Assembly: GCA_019351955.1 (NCBI GenBank)
Contig: JABBOE010000008.1
Span: 1-55,758 of the forward strand
DNA: 55,758 nt
Direction of reading: 5' to 3'
Origin: Pseudomonadota bacterium
GTDB taxonomy: Bacteria; Pseudomonadota; Gammaproteobacteria; Burkholderiales; Burkholderiaceae_C
How positions within the stretch are numbered: the stretch's first letter is position 1; each line of letters opens with the position of its first letter. The notes under the pieces were generated by a model that did no database searches, was not told the DNA's origin, and saw nothing but the letters and a program-made list of their open reading frames with translations. Shown here piece by piece: positions 46,071 to 55,665 of the stretch. Position numbers and translations under genes: made by a program.

Positions 46071-47126
46071 ATGCTCCACGCCCCCCTAATCATCGACGTT
46101 GCAGGCACTTCGCTTACCTCGCGGGACCGGCGCCGCCTAAAGAATTCACAGGTTGGCGGCGTGATTTTGTTCACCCGCAACTGGGCCTCGCGCGAGCAGC
46201 TGGTCGCACTCGTTGCCGCCATCAAGTCGGCGCGGCCTGACTTGTTGGTGAGCGTGGATCACGAGGGCGGGCGCGTGCAGCGCTTCCGCGAGGGGGGCTT
46301 CACGTCATTGCCAGCAATGGAGGCGCTTGGCCGGCTTTGGATGCGAGATCCCATGGGAGCTGTGCAGAGCGCGGCGGCCTGCGGTTATGTCATGGGTGCG
46401 GAGTTGCGTGCCTGTGGCGTGGATCTGAGCTTTGCCCCGGTGCTCGATTTGGATTGGGGACGCTCAGGCGTGATGGCCACCCGTACCTTGCACGCGGACG
46501 CGCGCGTAACCAGCTTGCTGGCGCAAAGCCTGATCGGTGGCATGCAGCGTGCAGGCCTTGCACATTGCGCCAAACATTTTCCAGGCCACGGCTGGGCTGG
46601 GGCGGATTCGCATGTGGACACTCCGCGCGATACCCGTGGGCTGCGAGCCATCTTGCGACACGACGCGGCCCCCTACGGCTGGCTGTGCCATGGCTTGCAG
46701 GCGGTAATGCCCGCGCATGTGGTTTACCCCAAGGTGGACGATCTTCCGGCTGGGTTCAGCGCCCGTTGGCTGCAGGACATCCTCAGGTGCGGGCTGGGCT
46801 TTACCGGTGCCATCATCAGCGACGACCTCAGCATGCAGGGTGCACGCGCGCAGGCCCGGAACGATACCTCCGCCGCCCTGATGGCCCTGCAAGCCGGGTG
46901 CGACCTGGTCATGCTGTGCAACCAAAGCGTGGCTGACAAGGGTGCGGCAATCGATGCCGTGCTGCATGGGTTGGAACAAGCCGTCATCTCGGGGGCTTGG
47001 CACCCGGACCCGTATAGTGCCCAACGCAGGTTGGCGTTGCTGGCCACTCGCGCGCCGTTGCCTTGGGACGTCCTTGTACGCACATCCGCATACACGGGAG
47101 CTCTGGATGACCTGGCGCGGGTTTGA
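46071..47126 (+). CDS. nagZ: Beta-N-acetylhexosaminidase NagZ
   Basis: NagZ is a cytoplasmic family 3 glycosidase that removes GlcNAc from anhydro-MurNAc peptides in peptidoglycan recycling. The 351-residue protein has VDHEGGRVQRF near residue 62, the signature AKHFPGHG near 166 that includes the His of the acid/base dyad, and the nucleophile Asp in IISDDLSMQ near 245. ATG 46071 was chosen because homology starts at LHAPLIIDVAG; an in-frame ATG at 45993 lies in acpS. It is convergent with the DUF3426 gene 20 bp away. Together with mpl it gives the window two recycling enzymes. Confidence 0.94.
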   Translation: MLHAPLIIDVAGTSLTSRDRRRLKNSQVGGVILFTRNWASREQLVALVAAIKSARPDLLVSVDHEGGRVQRFREGGFTSLPAMEALGRLWMRDPMGAVQSAAACGYVMGAELRACGVDLSFAPVLDLDWGRSGVMATRTLHADARVTSLLAQSLIGGMQRAGLAHCAKHFPGHGWAGADSHVDTPRDTRGLRAILRHDAAPYGWLCHGLQAVMPAHVVYPKVDDLPAGFSARWLQDILRCGLGFTGAIISDDLSMQGARAQARNDTSAALMALQAGCDLVMLCNQSVADKGAAIDAVLHGLEQAVISGAWHPDPYSAQRRLALLATRAPLPWDVLVRTSAYTGALDDLARV

Positions 47127-47146
47127 ATTGCCCGAGGCAGCTGCGA

Positions 47147-48985
47147 TCAGGGGTAGAAGGCATACAGCGTGTACCCGCTGGCCTGGTCTTTGCTGAGGTG
47201 CAGATTGAGTTGAATGCTCAGTTCGGCGCCGCCAGCCAATCCATACAGGATATGCTGGCGAGCAGCAACTGCATTGCCAGGGGGGGGGCGGAGATAGTCC
47301 CCCGGCTCAATGATTTTGCGCGCGACGATGTGGTCCTGAGTGTCAGTCAACGTGAGTTCCAGTGCGGGATAGGCGACGGGCTCGGCGCTGCGGTTGCGCA
47401 GCGAAGCCCGTAGCTTGAGGACGCCTTGCGCGTCGGGTGCCATGGATGAAGTGTCAATGACGAGATCCTGCGGCCGGCGCGGCGCCGCGAGCGTGCAGCC
47501 GCTTATCGCACAGAGCCGGGCTAGGGCAGGCTGCGTCTGAGGCCAGCGAGCGGCGATGGCGTCCCTCCACGTCCATGCCCCCTGCGTGGCGCCGGCCGCG
47601 ACAAGCAGTAGGGAAAGCACGGCAAGCAAGGCGCGGATGGCGGGTCGTTGCCATCGTTCCCTTGCCCGCGCCTGACGCAAGAACTGCGGTTCGGGCAGGG
47701 AGGCGGCTGGGGCTACATCCAGAACTGACGCCAGAGAGGCCGAAGCCGCATGCTCAACGTCCTCTGCACGTGGTGCTAGGGCGCCCTCGGCCAGCGCCGG
47801 TGCCGGGTCGTTGTTTGCGGGCGCAGCATGCTGGCTGTCCTTCGCATCGGCATCGAGCGTTGGTTCAAGTTCGGGTTCGAGTGCGGGTTCTGGTTCGAAT
47901 TGGTAATGGAGCGCGGCGCCGAGGTCAAAGCGCGACTCCTCATCCAGTTCCTGATCCGGCGCAATGTCAAAACTGGTCCGAGATCGTTTTTCCACATGCT
48001 CAGCATCCAGGGGAACCCTGTGCGGATGCATGGCGTTCAGGCCATGTTCACCAAGCTCCGTGTTTGAGTCGATGAGCAGTTTTACGCTGACAGGAGGCGC
48101 AGGAAGGTGCGCCAAGGCTTCTTCCACCGGGCTCTGGGGCGATGCGGCCATACCACCATCCACGGTTGTCGGCGCCAGCGCTGGGCTTGAGTTGTGCAAG
48201 GCCGCTTCAGCCTCGGCTGAGAATGTGGCGAGGTCGTCATCGGTGGCGGTATGCGCGCATGACAACTCCGTCGTGGAAGGACCTGAAGACGGCGAAGCTT
48301 GTACTCCTTGGTCATGTATGGTCCTGCCGAGTTGATTGGCAGCATCAACTTCGGCGATCGGAGTCTTTGCAATGGCGCCATCCAACGTCAACCCCAAAGC
48401 GGTCGCTTCGCTGGCAAGCGCCTCCAACAGCCAGTCACGATCGTCTTCGGCCCCAAGGGGTATCAATCCGAGGTCTGCTGCCGCAATTGCCCCGGTTGCC
48501 CCCGTGGCCTGCACTTCGATCGGCTCGTCCTTCGCGTCATGTGCTGCGGGCACGGGCACGGGCGGGGGAGGAGGCGCTGCGGGGGGCTTGGGCGCGAACG
48601 GTGCATAGGCGAACGCCCCGACCTGCCATGGTGACGCGGTGATCGATGGCACTGCGCCGAGCATGCGTGGCGGCCCTGCAGCGGCGTGGGCCGACGTCAA
48701 CTCAGGGACGGTCGCCGGATCGGTGGACGAGGGGTGAGTCTGCCTGTCGCTGTACGCGTCATCCGGCCCGTGGCCCAGCAGCGTCGAGTTTTCCGCGTGG
48801 ACGGCGGAACCTTGGGAAGACGAATCGACGCCCCGAGGCGCCGGTTCAAACGTGAACTGCCGTTCGGCCGCATTGAAGGCCTCACCGCAGCGTCCACATC
48901 GTACCCAGCCTTGGCTGAGGAGTAACTGGTCACGCACCAGCCGGAAGGCGGTGTTGCAGTGGGGGCAGCGTGTGGCAAGGGACAT
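47147..48985 (-). CDS. Zinc-ribbon and DUF3426 membrane protein
   Basis: This 612-residue protein starts with an MJ0042-type zinc ribbon (CPHC near residue 8 and CGRC near 30). It then has about 400 residues of acidic, Ala/Pro-rich low-complexity sequence and one transmembrane helix near 456-475 (AIRALLAVLSLLLVAAGA). A DUF3426 periplasmic-like domain follows, with a CAISGC pair and LRASLRNRSAEPVAYPALELTLTD. The order prmA then a zinc-ribbon DUF3426 gene is typical of Burkholderiales. Function is unknown. The linker is unusually long and includes repeated EPEPALEPELEP-type blocks. Confidence 0.85.
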   Translation of the reverse strand: MSLATRCPHCNTAFRLVRDQLLLSQGWVRCGRCGEAFNAAERQFTFEPAPRGVDSSSQGSAVHAENSTLLGHGPDDAYSDRQTHPSSTDPATVPELTSAHAAAGPPRMLGAVPSITASPWQVGAFAYAPFAPKPPAAPPPPPVPVPAAHDAKDEPIEVQATGATGAIAAADLGLIPLGAEDDRDWLLEALASEATALGLTLDGAIAKTPIAEVDAANQLGRTIHDQGVQASPSSGPSTTELSCAHTATDDDLATFSAEAEAALHNSSPALAPTTVDGGMAASPQSPVEEALAHLPAPPVSVKLLIDSNTELGEHGLNAMHPHRVPLDAEHVEKRSRTSFDIAPDQELDEESRFDLGAALHYQFEPEPALEPELEPTLDADAKDSQHAAPANNDPAPALAEGALAPRAEDVEHAASASLASVLDVAPAASLPEPQFLRQARARERWQRPAIRALLAVLSLLLVAAGATQGAWTWRDAIAARWPQTQPALARLCAISGCTLAAPRRPQDLVIDTSSMAPDAQGVLKLRASLRNRSAEPVAYPALELTLTDTQDHIVARKIIEPGDYLRPPPGNAVAARQHILYGLAGGAELSIQLNLHLSKDQASGYTLYAFYP

Positions 48986-49060
48986 GACTGGACAGTATAA
49001 GAAGCGGCTGACCGACAGGGGTTGGAACGGCCCTAAGGGTTCACGCTTGGGCGGTACTGC

Positions 49061-49969
49061 TCAGTCGTGCTCATGTGCCACGCCTGCAAGGCAGACCCAG
49101 CCGTCCTGCTCGCCGTAGATCTGCAGATGCGCAAAAGGCGCATAGACGGCGATCAGCTCCGAAGCTTGGCGGCTCAGAATGCCGGACAGGACGAGCCTGC
49201 CCCCGGGCTTGGCGCAGCCGGCCAGCATTGGCGCCAGCAGTCTGAGCGGCGCAGCCAGGATGTTGGCCAGTACCAGGTCGAAACGTTCGGCAGGCAGTGC
49301 GTCCACGTGGCAGCAGCGCGCCAATTGCACGGCATTCGCCTGCGCGTTAGCCAGAGTGGCATCGACCGCGACCGGATCGATGTCGACGGCGGTCGTCGCC
49401 TGCGCACCGAGACGCGCAGCGGCGATAGCCAGGATGCCGGAGCCGCACCCATAGTCCAGTACCGTCAGATCGTCAAGTGGCGCGTGTTTCACGAGCCAGC
49501 GCAGGCAGAGCTGGGTCGTGGGATGGGTGCCGGTGCCAAATGCCAGACCGGGATCGAGCTGAATGACCAGCGGCGCATCCGCGGGTGCCGCGTGCCAGCT
49601 CGGCGCGATCCACAGCCGGTCTTCAATGCATACAGGTACGAACTGCGATTGAGTCAGACGAACCCAGTCTTGCTCGGGAACGTCGCTTTGGTGTACGCCG
49701 GACAAGTCACGTAGCAGTCCGACACTCAGCAAGGTGAGCAGCGCCGCGTCCGCCTGTGCTTCCGTGTCGAAAAGCGCGCGCACGAGATTGTGCTGCCAGG
49801 CAGAGCGGGGCGCAGGCATGCCGGGTTCGCCGAACAAGGCCTGCTCGTCTGCAGTGCCGGCTTCCCGATCTTCGACTCCGACGCTCAGAGCGTGCTGTTC
49901 GAGCAAAGCATCCGATAGGGATTCGGCGAGGTCATCGTCTGCAGGAATTGTGACTTCACGGTAGGCCAT
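49061..49969 (-). CDS. prmA: Ribosomal protein L11 methyltransferase
   Basis: PrmA trimethylates several lysines of ribosomal protein L11. The 302-residue protein has an N-terminal substrate domain and a class I SAM domain with LDYGCGSGILAIAAARLG near residue 170, AVDIDPVAVDATLANA near 195 and LVLANILAAPLRLLAP near 235. The upstream LDPGLAFGTGTHPTT segment is typical of PrmA. It is between accC (upstream) and the DUF3426 gene (downstream) in one minus-strand unit. Confidence 0.96.
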   Translation of the reverse strand: MAYREVTIPADDDLAESLSDALLEQHALSVGVEDREAGTADEQALFGEPGMPAPRSAWQHNLVRALFDTEAQADAALLTLLSVGLLRDLSGVHQSDVPEQDWVRLTQSQFVPVCIEDRLWIAPSWHAAPADAPLVIQLDPGLAFGTGTHPTTQLCLRWLVKHAPLDDLTVLDYGCGSGILAIAAARLGAQATTAVDIDPVAVDATLANAQANAVQLARCCHVDALPAERFDLVLANILAAPLRLLAPMLAGCAKPGGRLVLSGILSRQASELIAVYAPFAHLQIYGEQDGWVCLAGVAHEHD

Positions 49970-50034
49970 AGCGGCGCAAGGGGCCAGATTGTGGCAGGCT
50001 TGAGTGCAAGCGGCGGACGCGACAGGAAGGGTGC

Positions 50035-51384
50035 TCAGACCTGGCGGGCCGCCATGTACTCTTCAAGGTAGTGAATATTGGTGCCACCTTCCATGAAGCG
50101 CGCGTCCACCAGCAACTCGCGGTGCAGCGGGATGTTGGTTGCAATGCCGTCCACGACCATTTCAGACAGGGCTGTGCGCATACGCGCCAGCGCTTGCTCG
50201 CGCGTCGCACCGTGGACAATGATTTTGGCAATCATCGAATCGTAGTTCGGTGGCACAAAATAGCCGGTGTAAACATGAGAATCGACCCGCACGCCTGGGC
50301 CACCCGGCACGTGCCAGGTAGTGATACGTCCGGGGCTGGGAACAAATTTCACCGGATCTTCGGCGTTGATGCGGCATTCGATGGCATGGCCATTGCAGAC
50401 AATGGAGCGCTGGCGAAGCGTGAGCTTTTCGCCCGCCGCCACAAGAATCTGCTGAACGACGATGTCTACGCCGGTCGTGAGTTCCGTCACCGGGTGCTCC
50501 ACCTGCACGCGGGTGTTCATTTCGATGAAATAAAACTCCCCGTTTTCATAGAGGAATTCGAAGGTGCCAGCACCCCGGTAACCAAGCTTGCGGCAGGCAT
50601 CGGCGCAGCGCGCCCCAATGCGCTCGATCAGTCGCCGGGGGATGCCCGGCGCCGGAGCCTCTTCCAGAATCTTCTGGTGGCGCCGCTGCATGGAGCAGTC
50701 GCGCTCGCCTAGCCACACGGCGTTGCCGTGCTCGTCGGCAAGCACCTGAATCTCGATGTGGCGTGGATTGGTGAGGAATTTCTCCATATACACGGCACCA
50801 TTGCCGAACGCAGCCTGTGCCTCAGCCTTGGTCGTGGCCACGGCGTTGAGCAATGCTGCTTCTGTATGCACCACTCGCATGCCACGCCCGCCACCGCCGC
50901 CGGCCGCCTTGATGATCACCGGGTAAGCGATGGCGCGAGCCATGCGGGTGATTTCCCGCGGATCGTCAGGTAATTCGCCGTCTGAACCGGGCACGCAGGG
51001 CACGCCCGCCTTGATCATGGTCTGCTTGGCTGACACCTTGTCGCCCATCAGGCGAATGGAGTCCGGACGTGGCCCGATGAACGTGAAGCCCGACTGCTCG
51101 ACTCGCTCGGCGAAATCCGCGTTCTCCGACAAGAAGCCATATCCAGGGTGGATTGCCTCGGCATCGGTGACTTCCGCAGCGGAGATGATTGCGGGCATAT
51201 TCAGATAGCTTTGCGCCGAAGGCGGCGGGCCAATGCATACCGCTTCGTCGGCGAGCTTGACGTATTTCGCATCGCGGTCGGCCTCGGAGTAGACCATCAC
51301 GGTCTTGATGCCCAACTCGCGGCAGGCACGCTGAATGCGCAGTGCGATTTCACCGCGATTGGCGATCAGGATTTTTTTGAACAT
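50035..51384 (-). CDS. accC: Acetyl-CoA carboxylase, biotin carboxylase subunit
   Basis: AccC carboxylates biotin on AccB using ATP and bicarbonate, the first step of malonyl-CoA formation. The 449-residue ATP-grasp enzyme has [12 protein letters not shown] at the start, the glycine-rich ATP loop [12 protein letters not shown] near residue 160, [14 protein letters not shown] near 287, with the catalytic Glu/Arg/Glu residues, and [12 protein letters not shown] near 330. It follows accB by 63 bp, as usual. Confidence 0.97.
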   Translation of the reverse strand: MFKKILIANRGEIALRIQRACRELGIKTVMVYSEADRDAKYVKLADEAVCIGPPPSAQSYLNMPAIISAAEVTDAEAIHPGYGFLSENADFAERVEQSGFTFIGPRPDSIRLMGDKVSAKQTMIKAGVPCVPGSDGELPDDPREITRMARAIAYPVIIKAAGGGGGRGMRVVHTEAALLNAVATTKAEAQAAFGNGAVYMEKFLTNPRHIEIQVLADEHGNAVWLGERDCSMQRRHQKILEEAPAPGIPRRLIERIGARCADACRKLGYRGAGTFEFLYENGEFYFIEMNTRVQVEHPVTELTTGVDIVVQQILVAAGEKLTLRQRSIVCNGHAIECRINAEDPVKFVPSPGRITTWHVPGGPGVRVDSHVYTGYFVPPNYDSMIAKIIVHGATREQALARMRTALSEMVVDGIATNIPLHRELLVDARFMEGGTNIHYLEEYMAARQV

Positions 51385-51447
51385 GGGTGATGGGGTAGGG
51401 GTATACGGCCCTGTAGAAGGGACAGCGTGCAGGACGGAACGCAGTTG

Positions 51448-51906
51448 TCATTCCAGTACAAAAAGCGGCTGGCCATACTCGACAGGCTGACCGTTTTCGG
51501 CCAGTATTTCTTTCACGATACCGTCAATGTCCGACTCGATTTCATTGAGGATCTTCATGGCCTCGACGATGCACACCGGTTGCCCCTGCTTGACGGAATC
51601 TCCCACTTCGACGAACGGCTGCGCCCCCGGGGACGATGCACGGTAGAACGTGCCAACCATCGGAGACTTGATCACCTTCGCACTGGGGGCTGCAGCCGGC
51701 GCAACGGCAGGCTCTGTGCCGGGTCCAGACGGCGCTGTCTGCGGCGCAGGCATCGGAGCCGTGACGTATTGCACCTGGGCCGGCTGGAGCGGTGCAGGTG
51801 GCGTCTTGACGATGCGGACTTTGCCTTCCGCTTCGGTAATCTCAAGCTCGGAAATATTGGATTCCGAGACCAGGTCAACGAGCGTTTTCAGTTTGCGCAA
51901 GTCCAT
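51448..51906 (-). CDS. accB: Acetyl-CoA carboxylase, biotin carboxyl carrier protein
   Basis: AccB carries biotin between AccC and AccAD. The 152-residue protein has an N-terminal helix ([16 protein letters not shown]), an Ala/Pro-rich flexible linker (about 50-70) and a C-terminal biotinyl domain with EAMKILNE, the lysine of which is biotinylated near residue 118. ATG 51906 fits the family start; the frame upstream overlaps the aroQ 3' end and is not used. The order aroQ-accB-accC is common in proteobacteria. Confidence 0.96.
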   Translation of the reverse strand: MDLRKLKTLVDLVSESNISELEITEAEGKVRIVKTPPAPLQPAQVQYVTAPMPAPQTAPSGPGTEPAVAPAAAPSAKVIKSPMVGTFYRASSPGAQPFVEVGDSVKQGQPVCIVEAMKILNEIESDIDGIVKEILAENGQPVEYGQPLFVLE

Positions 51907-51953
51907 GATATGGATGTGATCTGTGGCGAATTGGGGTTGAAATACTACCAAAT

Positions 51954-52406
51954 TCAAGCTTTTGCCGACAATCTTTCCGCAGCGAAGCGCAGCGCAAACC
52001 CATAGCCAGCCGCCCCGCACCCTGTGATGACGGCTTCGGCAAGATCGGAAAAATAGGAGTGCTGGCGAAACGCCTCGCGGCGATGCACGTTCGAAAGGTG
52101 AACCTCGACAAACGGGCGGTCAAGAGCGGCGAGTGCGTCGCGAAGGGCGACGCTGGTATGGGTGAACCCGGCAGGATTGATGATCACGAAGCCTGTTCCG
52201 TCTTCGCGCGCGGTATGGATGCGGTCGATGAGAGCACCCTCGTGGTTGTTTTGGAAGGTCTGCACCTTGATCCCAAGCTCCGAGCCCAGCTCGCTCAGAC
52301 CTCGATCGATGTCGGAAAGTGTTGTGACGCCGTAAATCCCCGGCTCGCGCGTGCCAAGCAAGTTCAGGTTGGGACCATGGAGGATCAGAACGCTGGGAGG
52401 ATGCAT
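51954..52406 (-). CDS. aroQ: 3-dehydroquinate dehydratase, type II
   Basis: AroQ dehydrates 3-dehydroquinate to 3-dehydroshikimate in the shikimate pathway. The 150-residue dodecameric-type enzyme has [20 protein letters not shown] with the catalytic Tyr, [29 protein letters not shown] and [17 protein letters not shown] with the active-site His. Length and motifs are normal. It is upstream of accB in the same transcription direction. Confidence 0.96.
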   Translation of the reverse strand: MHPPSVLILHGPNLNLLGTREPGIYGVTTLSDIDRGLSELGSELGIKVQTFQNNHEGALIDRIHTAREDGTGFVIINPAGFTHTSVALRDALAALDRPFVEVHLSNVHRREAFRQHSYFSDLAEAVITGCGAAGYGFALRFAAERLSAKA

Positions 52407-52436
52407 AGATGGTTGTAAATAGCGCAGGGCGCGATT

Positions 52437-53027
52437 TCAGGGATTTGCGGACACGATCGTCTGCAGTGCATCGTAGGACGTCTGGCCAAGGTGCTGGTAC
52501 ACGACGCGCCCCTGCCCGTCAATGACCACCGTGAAGGGCAAGCCACCTTGAGCGTCACCCAGCTCCGTACTGAGATTCGCACCGTTCATCCCGCCGAAAA
52601 GTACAGGATAGCTGACTGGATGGTCTTTGAGGAAGTTGCGTACTGCGGTTGGATTATCGATTGCGATGCCGAGCATTTGGATGCGGTTGCTGGCATGATC
52701 AGTATAAAAACGGGAAAGATCGGGCATCTCTGCGATGCACGGCGGGCACCAACTGGCCCAGAAATTGACAATCAAGGTCTTGCCTTTGTAGCTTGCCAGT
52801 TTGACCGACTGTCCTCGAAGGTCGTCGAGGGTTGCGCTGAACAGCGCATTCGTGTTGCCGTGGAGCGGAGCTTCCCCCGGGGCATTTGTTGGTGCGAGGG
52901 CGGCGGCTCGAGCCATCGCCCGTTCGGCGTACGCGTTGGACTGTGTACGCATGCCATACCAGTAACCACCTGCGGCGCCAACGGCCGCGGCCAGCAGGGC
53001 AATCGCCCAGGATGTTGAAGATTTCAT
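52437..53027 (-). CDS. TlpA-like thioredoxin-fold protein
   Basis: This 196-residue protein has an N-terminal signal anchor (about 7-25, AIALLAAAVGAAGGYWYG) and a periplasmic TlpA/ResA-type thioredoxin domain with the redox motif FWASWCPPC near residue 97 and the cis-proline region GGLPFTVVIDG near 165. A role in reducing periplasmic cysteines, for example in cytochrome c maturation, is inferred from the family. ATG 53027 overlaps the stop of the upstream gene in ATGA. It precedes aroQ by 30 bp. Confidence 0.9.
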   Translation of the reverse strand: MKSSTSWAIALLAAAVGAAGGYWYGMRTQSNAYAERAMARAAALAPTNAPGEAPLHGNTNALFSATLDDLRGQSVKLASYKGKTLIVNFWASWCPPCIAEMPDLSRFYTDHASNRIQMLGIAIDNPTAVRNFLKDHPVSYPVLFGGMNGANLSTELGDAQGGLPFTVVIDGQGRVVYQHLGQTSYDALQTIVSANP

Positions 53028-53677
53028 CGTTCAATGTCAGGGTTGGAGGTGTGGGCAGGCCCGGCTTGTACCAACGCTCGTACTGCTTGCAAATTTCCCC
53101 GCTCGGCCTGCTTGCCAGAGGACCGAGGATTGCGCAGCAGCACGCCCCGCTCGTCTTTCAGCGGGTACAGGCTGAGCGCAGCAGCCACAGTCGGTGGCCG
53201 TCCCCGGACCTGGGGGCCCGGCAGAGGCCACTCGAACTCCAGGCGCTCCACCGGTTGCCGACCTGCATAGTGCGCGGCCTCACTGGCTCTGTATGCGATG
53301 TCCCGGTTGATGCAGTGAATCTCCACCGCTTTGCTGTCGTCGGCGAACAGAAGGACATGCAAGCCAGAATGAGCAGTCGCTGTTCCGTTCCATACGGCAC
53401 CCGCGAGATGCGGCCGGAATTCGGCAAATTCCTCCATCAGGCTCAACGCGGCTCTGCGCAGATTCCACAACAGGCGCGGGTGATCGTCGCCGTGAAACAG
53501 TGCGAGGTACAGCTTGACCTGATCCTGTATGTCCGCATTGTCCGGTTGCACTTCCACACGAGCGCCGGGTCCAAGAACCTGGCGCGTGGCCTTGCGCTTG
53601 GCATTCGCGTAGTCCAGCCCGTCTTCCACGATCAGTCGGGCCGCCACCGCGGCGAGTTCGTCCCGTAAAGCATCCAT
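53024..53677 (-). CDS. Conserved hypothetical protein next to mpl
   Basis: This 217-residue protein begins MDALRDELAAVAARLIVEDG and contains KRKATRQVLGPGARVEV and DIQDQVKLYLALFHG. I recall similar proteins encoded beside mpl in Burkholderiales, but do not know a function. No transmembrane segment or signal peptide is apparent. ATG 53677 was chosen because the long frame upstream (to 55297) is the antisense of mpl. It is divergent from mpl over 123 bp and overlaps the TlpA-like gene by four bases. Confidence 0.7.
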   Translation of the reverse strand: MDALRDELAAVAARLIVEDGLDYANAKRKATRQVLGPGARVEVQPDNADIQDQVKLYLALFHGDDHPRLLWNLRRAALSLMEEFAEFRPHLAGAVWNGTATAHSGLHVLLFADDSKAVEIHCINRDIAYRASEAAHYAGRQPVERLEFEWPLPGPQVRGRPPTVAAALSLYPLKDERGVLLRNPRSSGKQAERGNLQAVRALVQAGPAHTSNPDIER

Positions 53678-53788
53678 GCGAGACAGTGTACCCGCCGGAT
53701 CTGAGGCCACGCGCCCGGTGGGTATGCGCCTGGGCGGCGGCTCGCTATTGCAGGATCGAATGCTGATCGGAGCGCGAGACAGGCTTCC

Positions 53789-53800
53789 TACAATGCACCC
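53789..53800 (+). promoter_or_regulatory. Possible leaderless-type -10 of mpl
   Basis: TACAAT (53789-53794) matches the -10 consensus at five of six positions and lies six bases before the mpl start codon, which would place transcription start at or next to the ATG. No ribosome site is visible. The -35 is poor. Confidence 0.4.
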
Positions 53801-55168
53801 ATGCATATTCACATACTCGGCATTTGCGGCACTTTCATGGGGGGCATCGCCGCGCTGGCCCAAGCGGGTGGTCACCAAGTGACGGGCTGCGACAGTCATG
53901 TGTATCCGCCTATGAGCGACCAACTCGAGCGACTGGGGATCGGACTCATCGAAGGGTATGGCGCCGACCAGCTGGCGTTGCGGCCCGATCTCTGGGTGAT
54001 CGGAAACGCGATCTCGCGTGGCAATCCGCTGGTGGAGGCGATTCTGGATGCGGGCTTGCCTTACACGAGCGGCCCCCAATGGCTTGCTGAGCATGTCCTT
54101 CGCGGGCGCTGGACTCTGGCCGTGGCGGGCACCCATGGCAAGACGACCACGACATCCATGTTGGCTTGGATCCTGGATTGCGCGGGCCTGAAGCCGGGTT
54201 TTCTTGTGGGGGGCGTGCCGGCCGATTTCGACAAGTCCGCGCGGCTTGGCGAGGCGCCGTTTTTCGTCATCGAAGCCGACGAATACGATACCGCGTTTTT
54301 CGACAAACGCTCGAAGTTCGTCCATTACCGCCCACGCACCGCCGTGCTCAACAACCTCGAGTATGACCATGCAGACATTTTTCCCGATCTTGGCGCAATC
54401 GAATTGCAGTTTCATCACCTGGTGCGCACGGTACCCCGCAGCGGGCGGTTGGTTGTCCAAGCCGGGAATGCAGCGCTGCAGCGGGTGCTTGCGCGCGGGT
54501 GTTGGAGCGAGACCGAGCTTTTTGCGGCACCTGAAGGATGGATGGCGCAGGGCAGTGACCAGCAGTTCGAAGTGTTCTGGCAGGGTACGCGCCAAGGTGC
54601 CGTGGATTGGCGCATGATGGGCGAGCACAATCGGGCCAACGCTTTGGCTGCGATCGCCGCGGCAAGGCACGCTGGCGTGCCAGCAGCGGATGCTTGCGAC
54701 GCGTTGTCGGTTTTCCATGGGGTCAGGCGCCGCATGGAATGGCGAGGGATTGCCGCAGGTGTGACGGTTTATGACGACTTTGCCCACCATCCAACGGCGA
54801 TTGCGACGACGATTGCCGGGTTGCGCCGTGCCACAGAAGGGCAGGGACGCATCCTTGCGGTGTTCGAGCCGCGCTCGAACACCATGAAGCTGGGTACGAT
54901 CAAGAGTCGCCTGCCCGAGGCACTGCATGATGCAGAACTCAGCTTTGGCTACAGTGGCGGGCTGGAGTGGAATCTTGTCGAGGCCTTGGGGCCGTTGGGC
55001 GAGCGGGCCCACGTGCATGCTGAGCTGGATGCACTGGTGGCCGATATAGTGGCCCAAGCGCGCAGCGGCGACCATGTGCTCGTCATGAGTAACGGGAGCT
55101 TTGGCGGCATCCACGCCAAGTTGCTGCTGGCGCTTGAGCAACGCCAGAGTGCAGCGACCGTTTCCTGA
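53801..55168 (+). CDS. mpl: UDP-MurNAc:L-Ala-gamma-D-Glu-meso-DAP ligase
   Basis: Mpl reattaches recycled murein tripeptide to UDP-N-acetylmuramate. The 455-residue Mur-ligase-family protein has the nucleotide-binding start HILGICGTFMGGIAALAQ, Walker-type ATP site AVAGTHGKTTTTSM near residue 108, FFVIEADEYDTAFFDKRSK near 155, LEYDHADIFPD near 185, GEHNRANALAAIAAA near 270 and YDDFAHHPTAI near 322, matching Mpl rather than MurC. It is divergent from the hypothetical gene. Downstream is an AT-rich region before feoA. Confidence 0.95.
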   Translation: MHIHILGICGTFMGGIAALAQAGGHQVTGCDSHVYPPMSDQLERLGIGLIEGYGADQLALRPDLWVIGNAISRGNPLVEAILDAGLPYTSGPQWLAEHVLRGRWTLAVAGTHGKTTTTSMLAWILDCAGLKPGFLVGGVPADFDKSARLGEAPFFVIEADEYDTAFFDKRSKFVHYRPRTAVLNNLEYDHADIFPDLGAIELQFHHLVRTVPRSGRLVVQAGNAALQRVLARGCWSETELFAAPEGWMAQGSDQQFEVFWQGTRQGAVDWRMMGEHNRANALAAIAAARHAGVPAADACDALSVFHGVRRRMEWRGIAAGVTVYDDFAHHPTAIATTIAGLRRATEGQGRILAVFEPRSNTMKLGTIKSRLPEALHDAELSFGYSGGLEWNLVEALGPLGERAHVHAELDALVADIVAQARSGDHVLVMSNGSFGGIHAKLLLALEQRQSAATVS

Positions 55169-55386
55169 GGCCTCCAGGCCGGGTCGTGCATGCGGATCAG
55201 ATTTTTTTCGAAAACTCGGTATCTTTTCGGGACAAAGTGATACATTCAGTTGCTTATCGGATAAAATAAGAACGATTCGCATTTGATTGCTCTTCATTCA
55301 TCCTTCGCCGTAACCAGGTTTTCATTTGCAGGCGCTTCCGCTTGACTGTTTGTGGGAATGCTGCCGGCTCCGTAAGACGAACCCTC
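55169..55386 (+). promoter_or_regulatory. Intergenic region between mpl and feoA
   Basis: This 218-bp AT-rich spacer has a short GGCC/GGCC hairpin just after the mpl stop, a run of seven T near 55203, a possible -10 TAAAAT (55262-55267) with a weak -35, and a Fur-like site. It contains no other gene. Confidence 0.5.
55264..55284. promoter_or_regulatory. Fur box of feoAB
   Basis: AAATAAGAAC and GATTCGCATTT form an imperfect palindrome that matches the Fur-box pattern (AATGAGAATnATTCTCATT-like) at the outer AAAT/ATTT and the inner GAA/TTC positions. It overlaps the candidate -10 and lies about 100 bp ahead of feoA, where Fur repression of ferrous iron uptake is expected. Confidence 0.65.
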
Positions 55387-55665
55387 ATGCATTCGCTCGA
55401 TTCGATCGATCCAGGCCACTGCGCGGTTGTCACGCAGGTGCGCGCGCACGGGGCCTTGTTGCACCGTCTCGCCGCCCTGGGGCTGCGTGAAGGCAACACC
55501 CTGTATGTCGTGCGAAGGGCGCATCTGGGTGGTCCCATTCATGTGCGTATTGGGACCACAGAACTTTTCCTGCGTCGTAGCGATGCGCGACATGTGGAGG
55601 TACGCAGGCTCCAGGCTCTGGGACCGGGCGTGGCGGTATCTTTCACTTACGCGACACGGGCATGA
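55387..55665 (+). CDS. feoA: Ferrous iron transport protein A
   Basis: FeoA is a small SH3-like cytoplasmic protein that associates with FeoB during Fe(II) uptake. The 92-residue product has the family segment [21 protein letters not shown] and ends in a strand-rich region. ATG 55387 was chosen since homology begins near [10 protein letters not shown]; an in-frame ATG-type start at 55342 is not needed. Its stop overlaps the feoB start in ATGA. Confidence 0.92.
   Translation: MHSLDSIDPGHCAVVTQVRAHGALLHRLAALGLREGNTLYVVRRAHLGGPIHVRIGTTELFLRRSDARHVEVRRLQALGPGVAVSFTYATRA

Noticed and set aside
53678-55297. Long minus-strand open frame continuing upstream of the hypothetical gene at 53024-53677
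   Set aside because: It is the antisense of mpl, whose family motifs fix the plus strand as coding. The real gene begins at ATG 53677.
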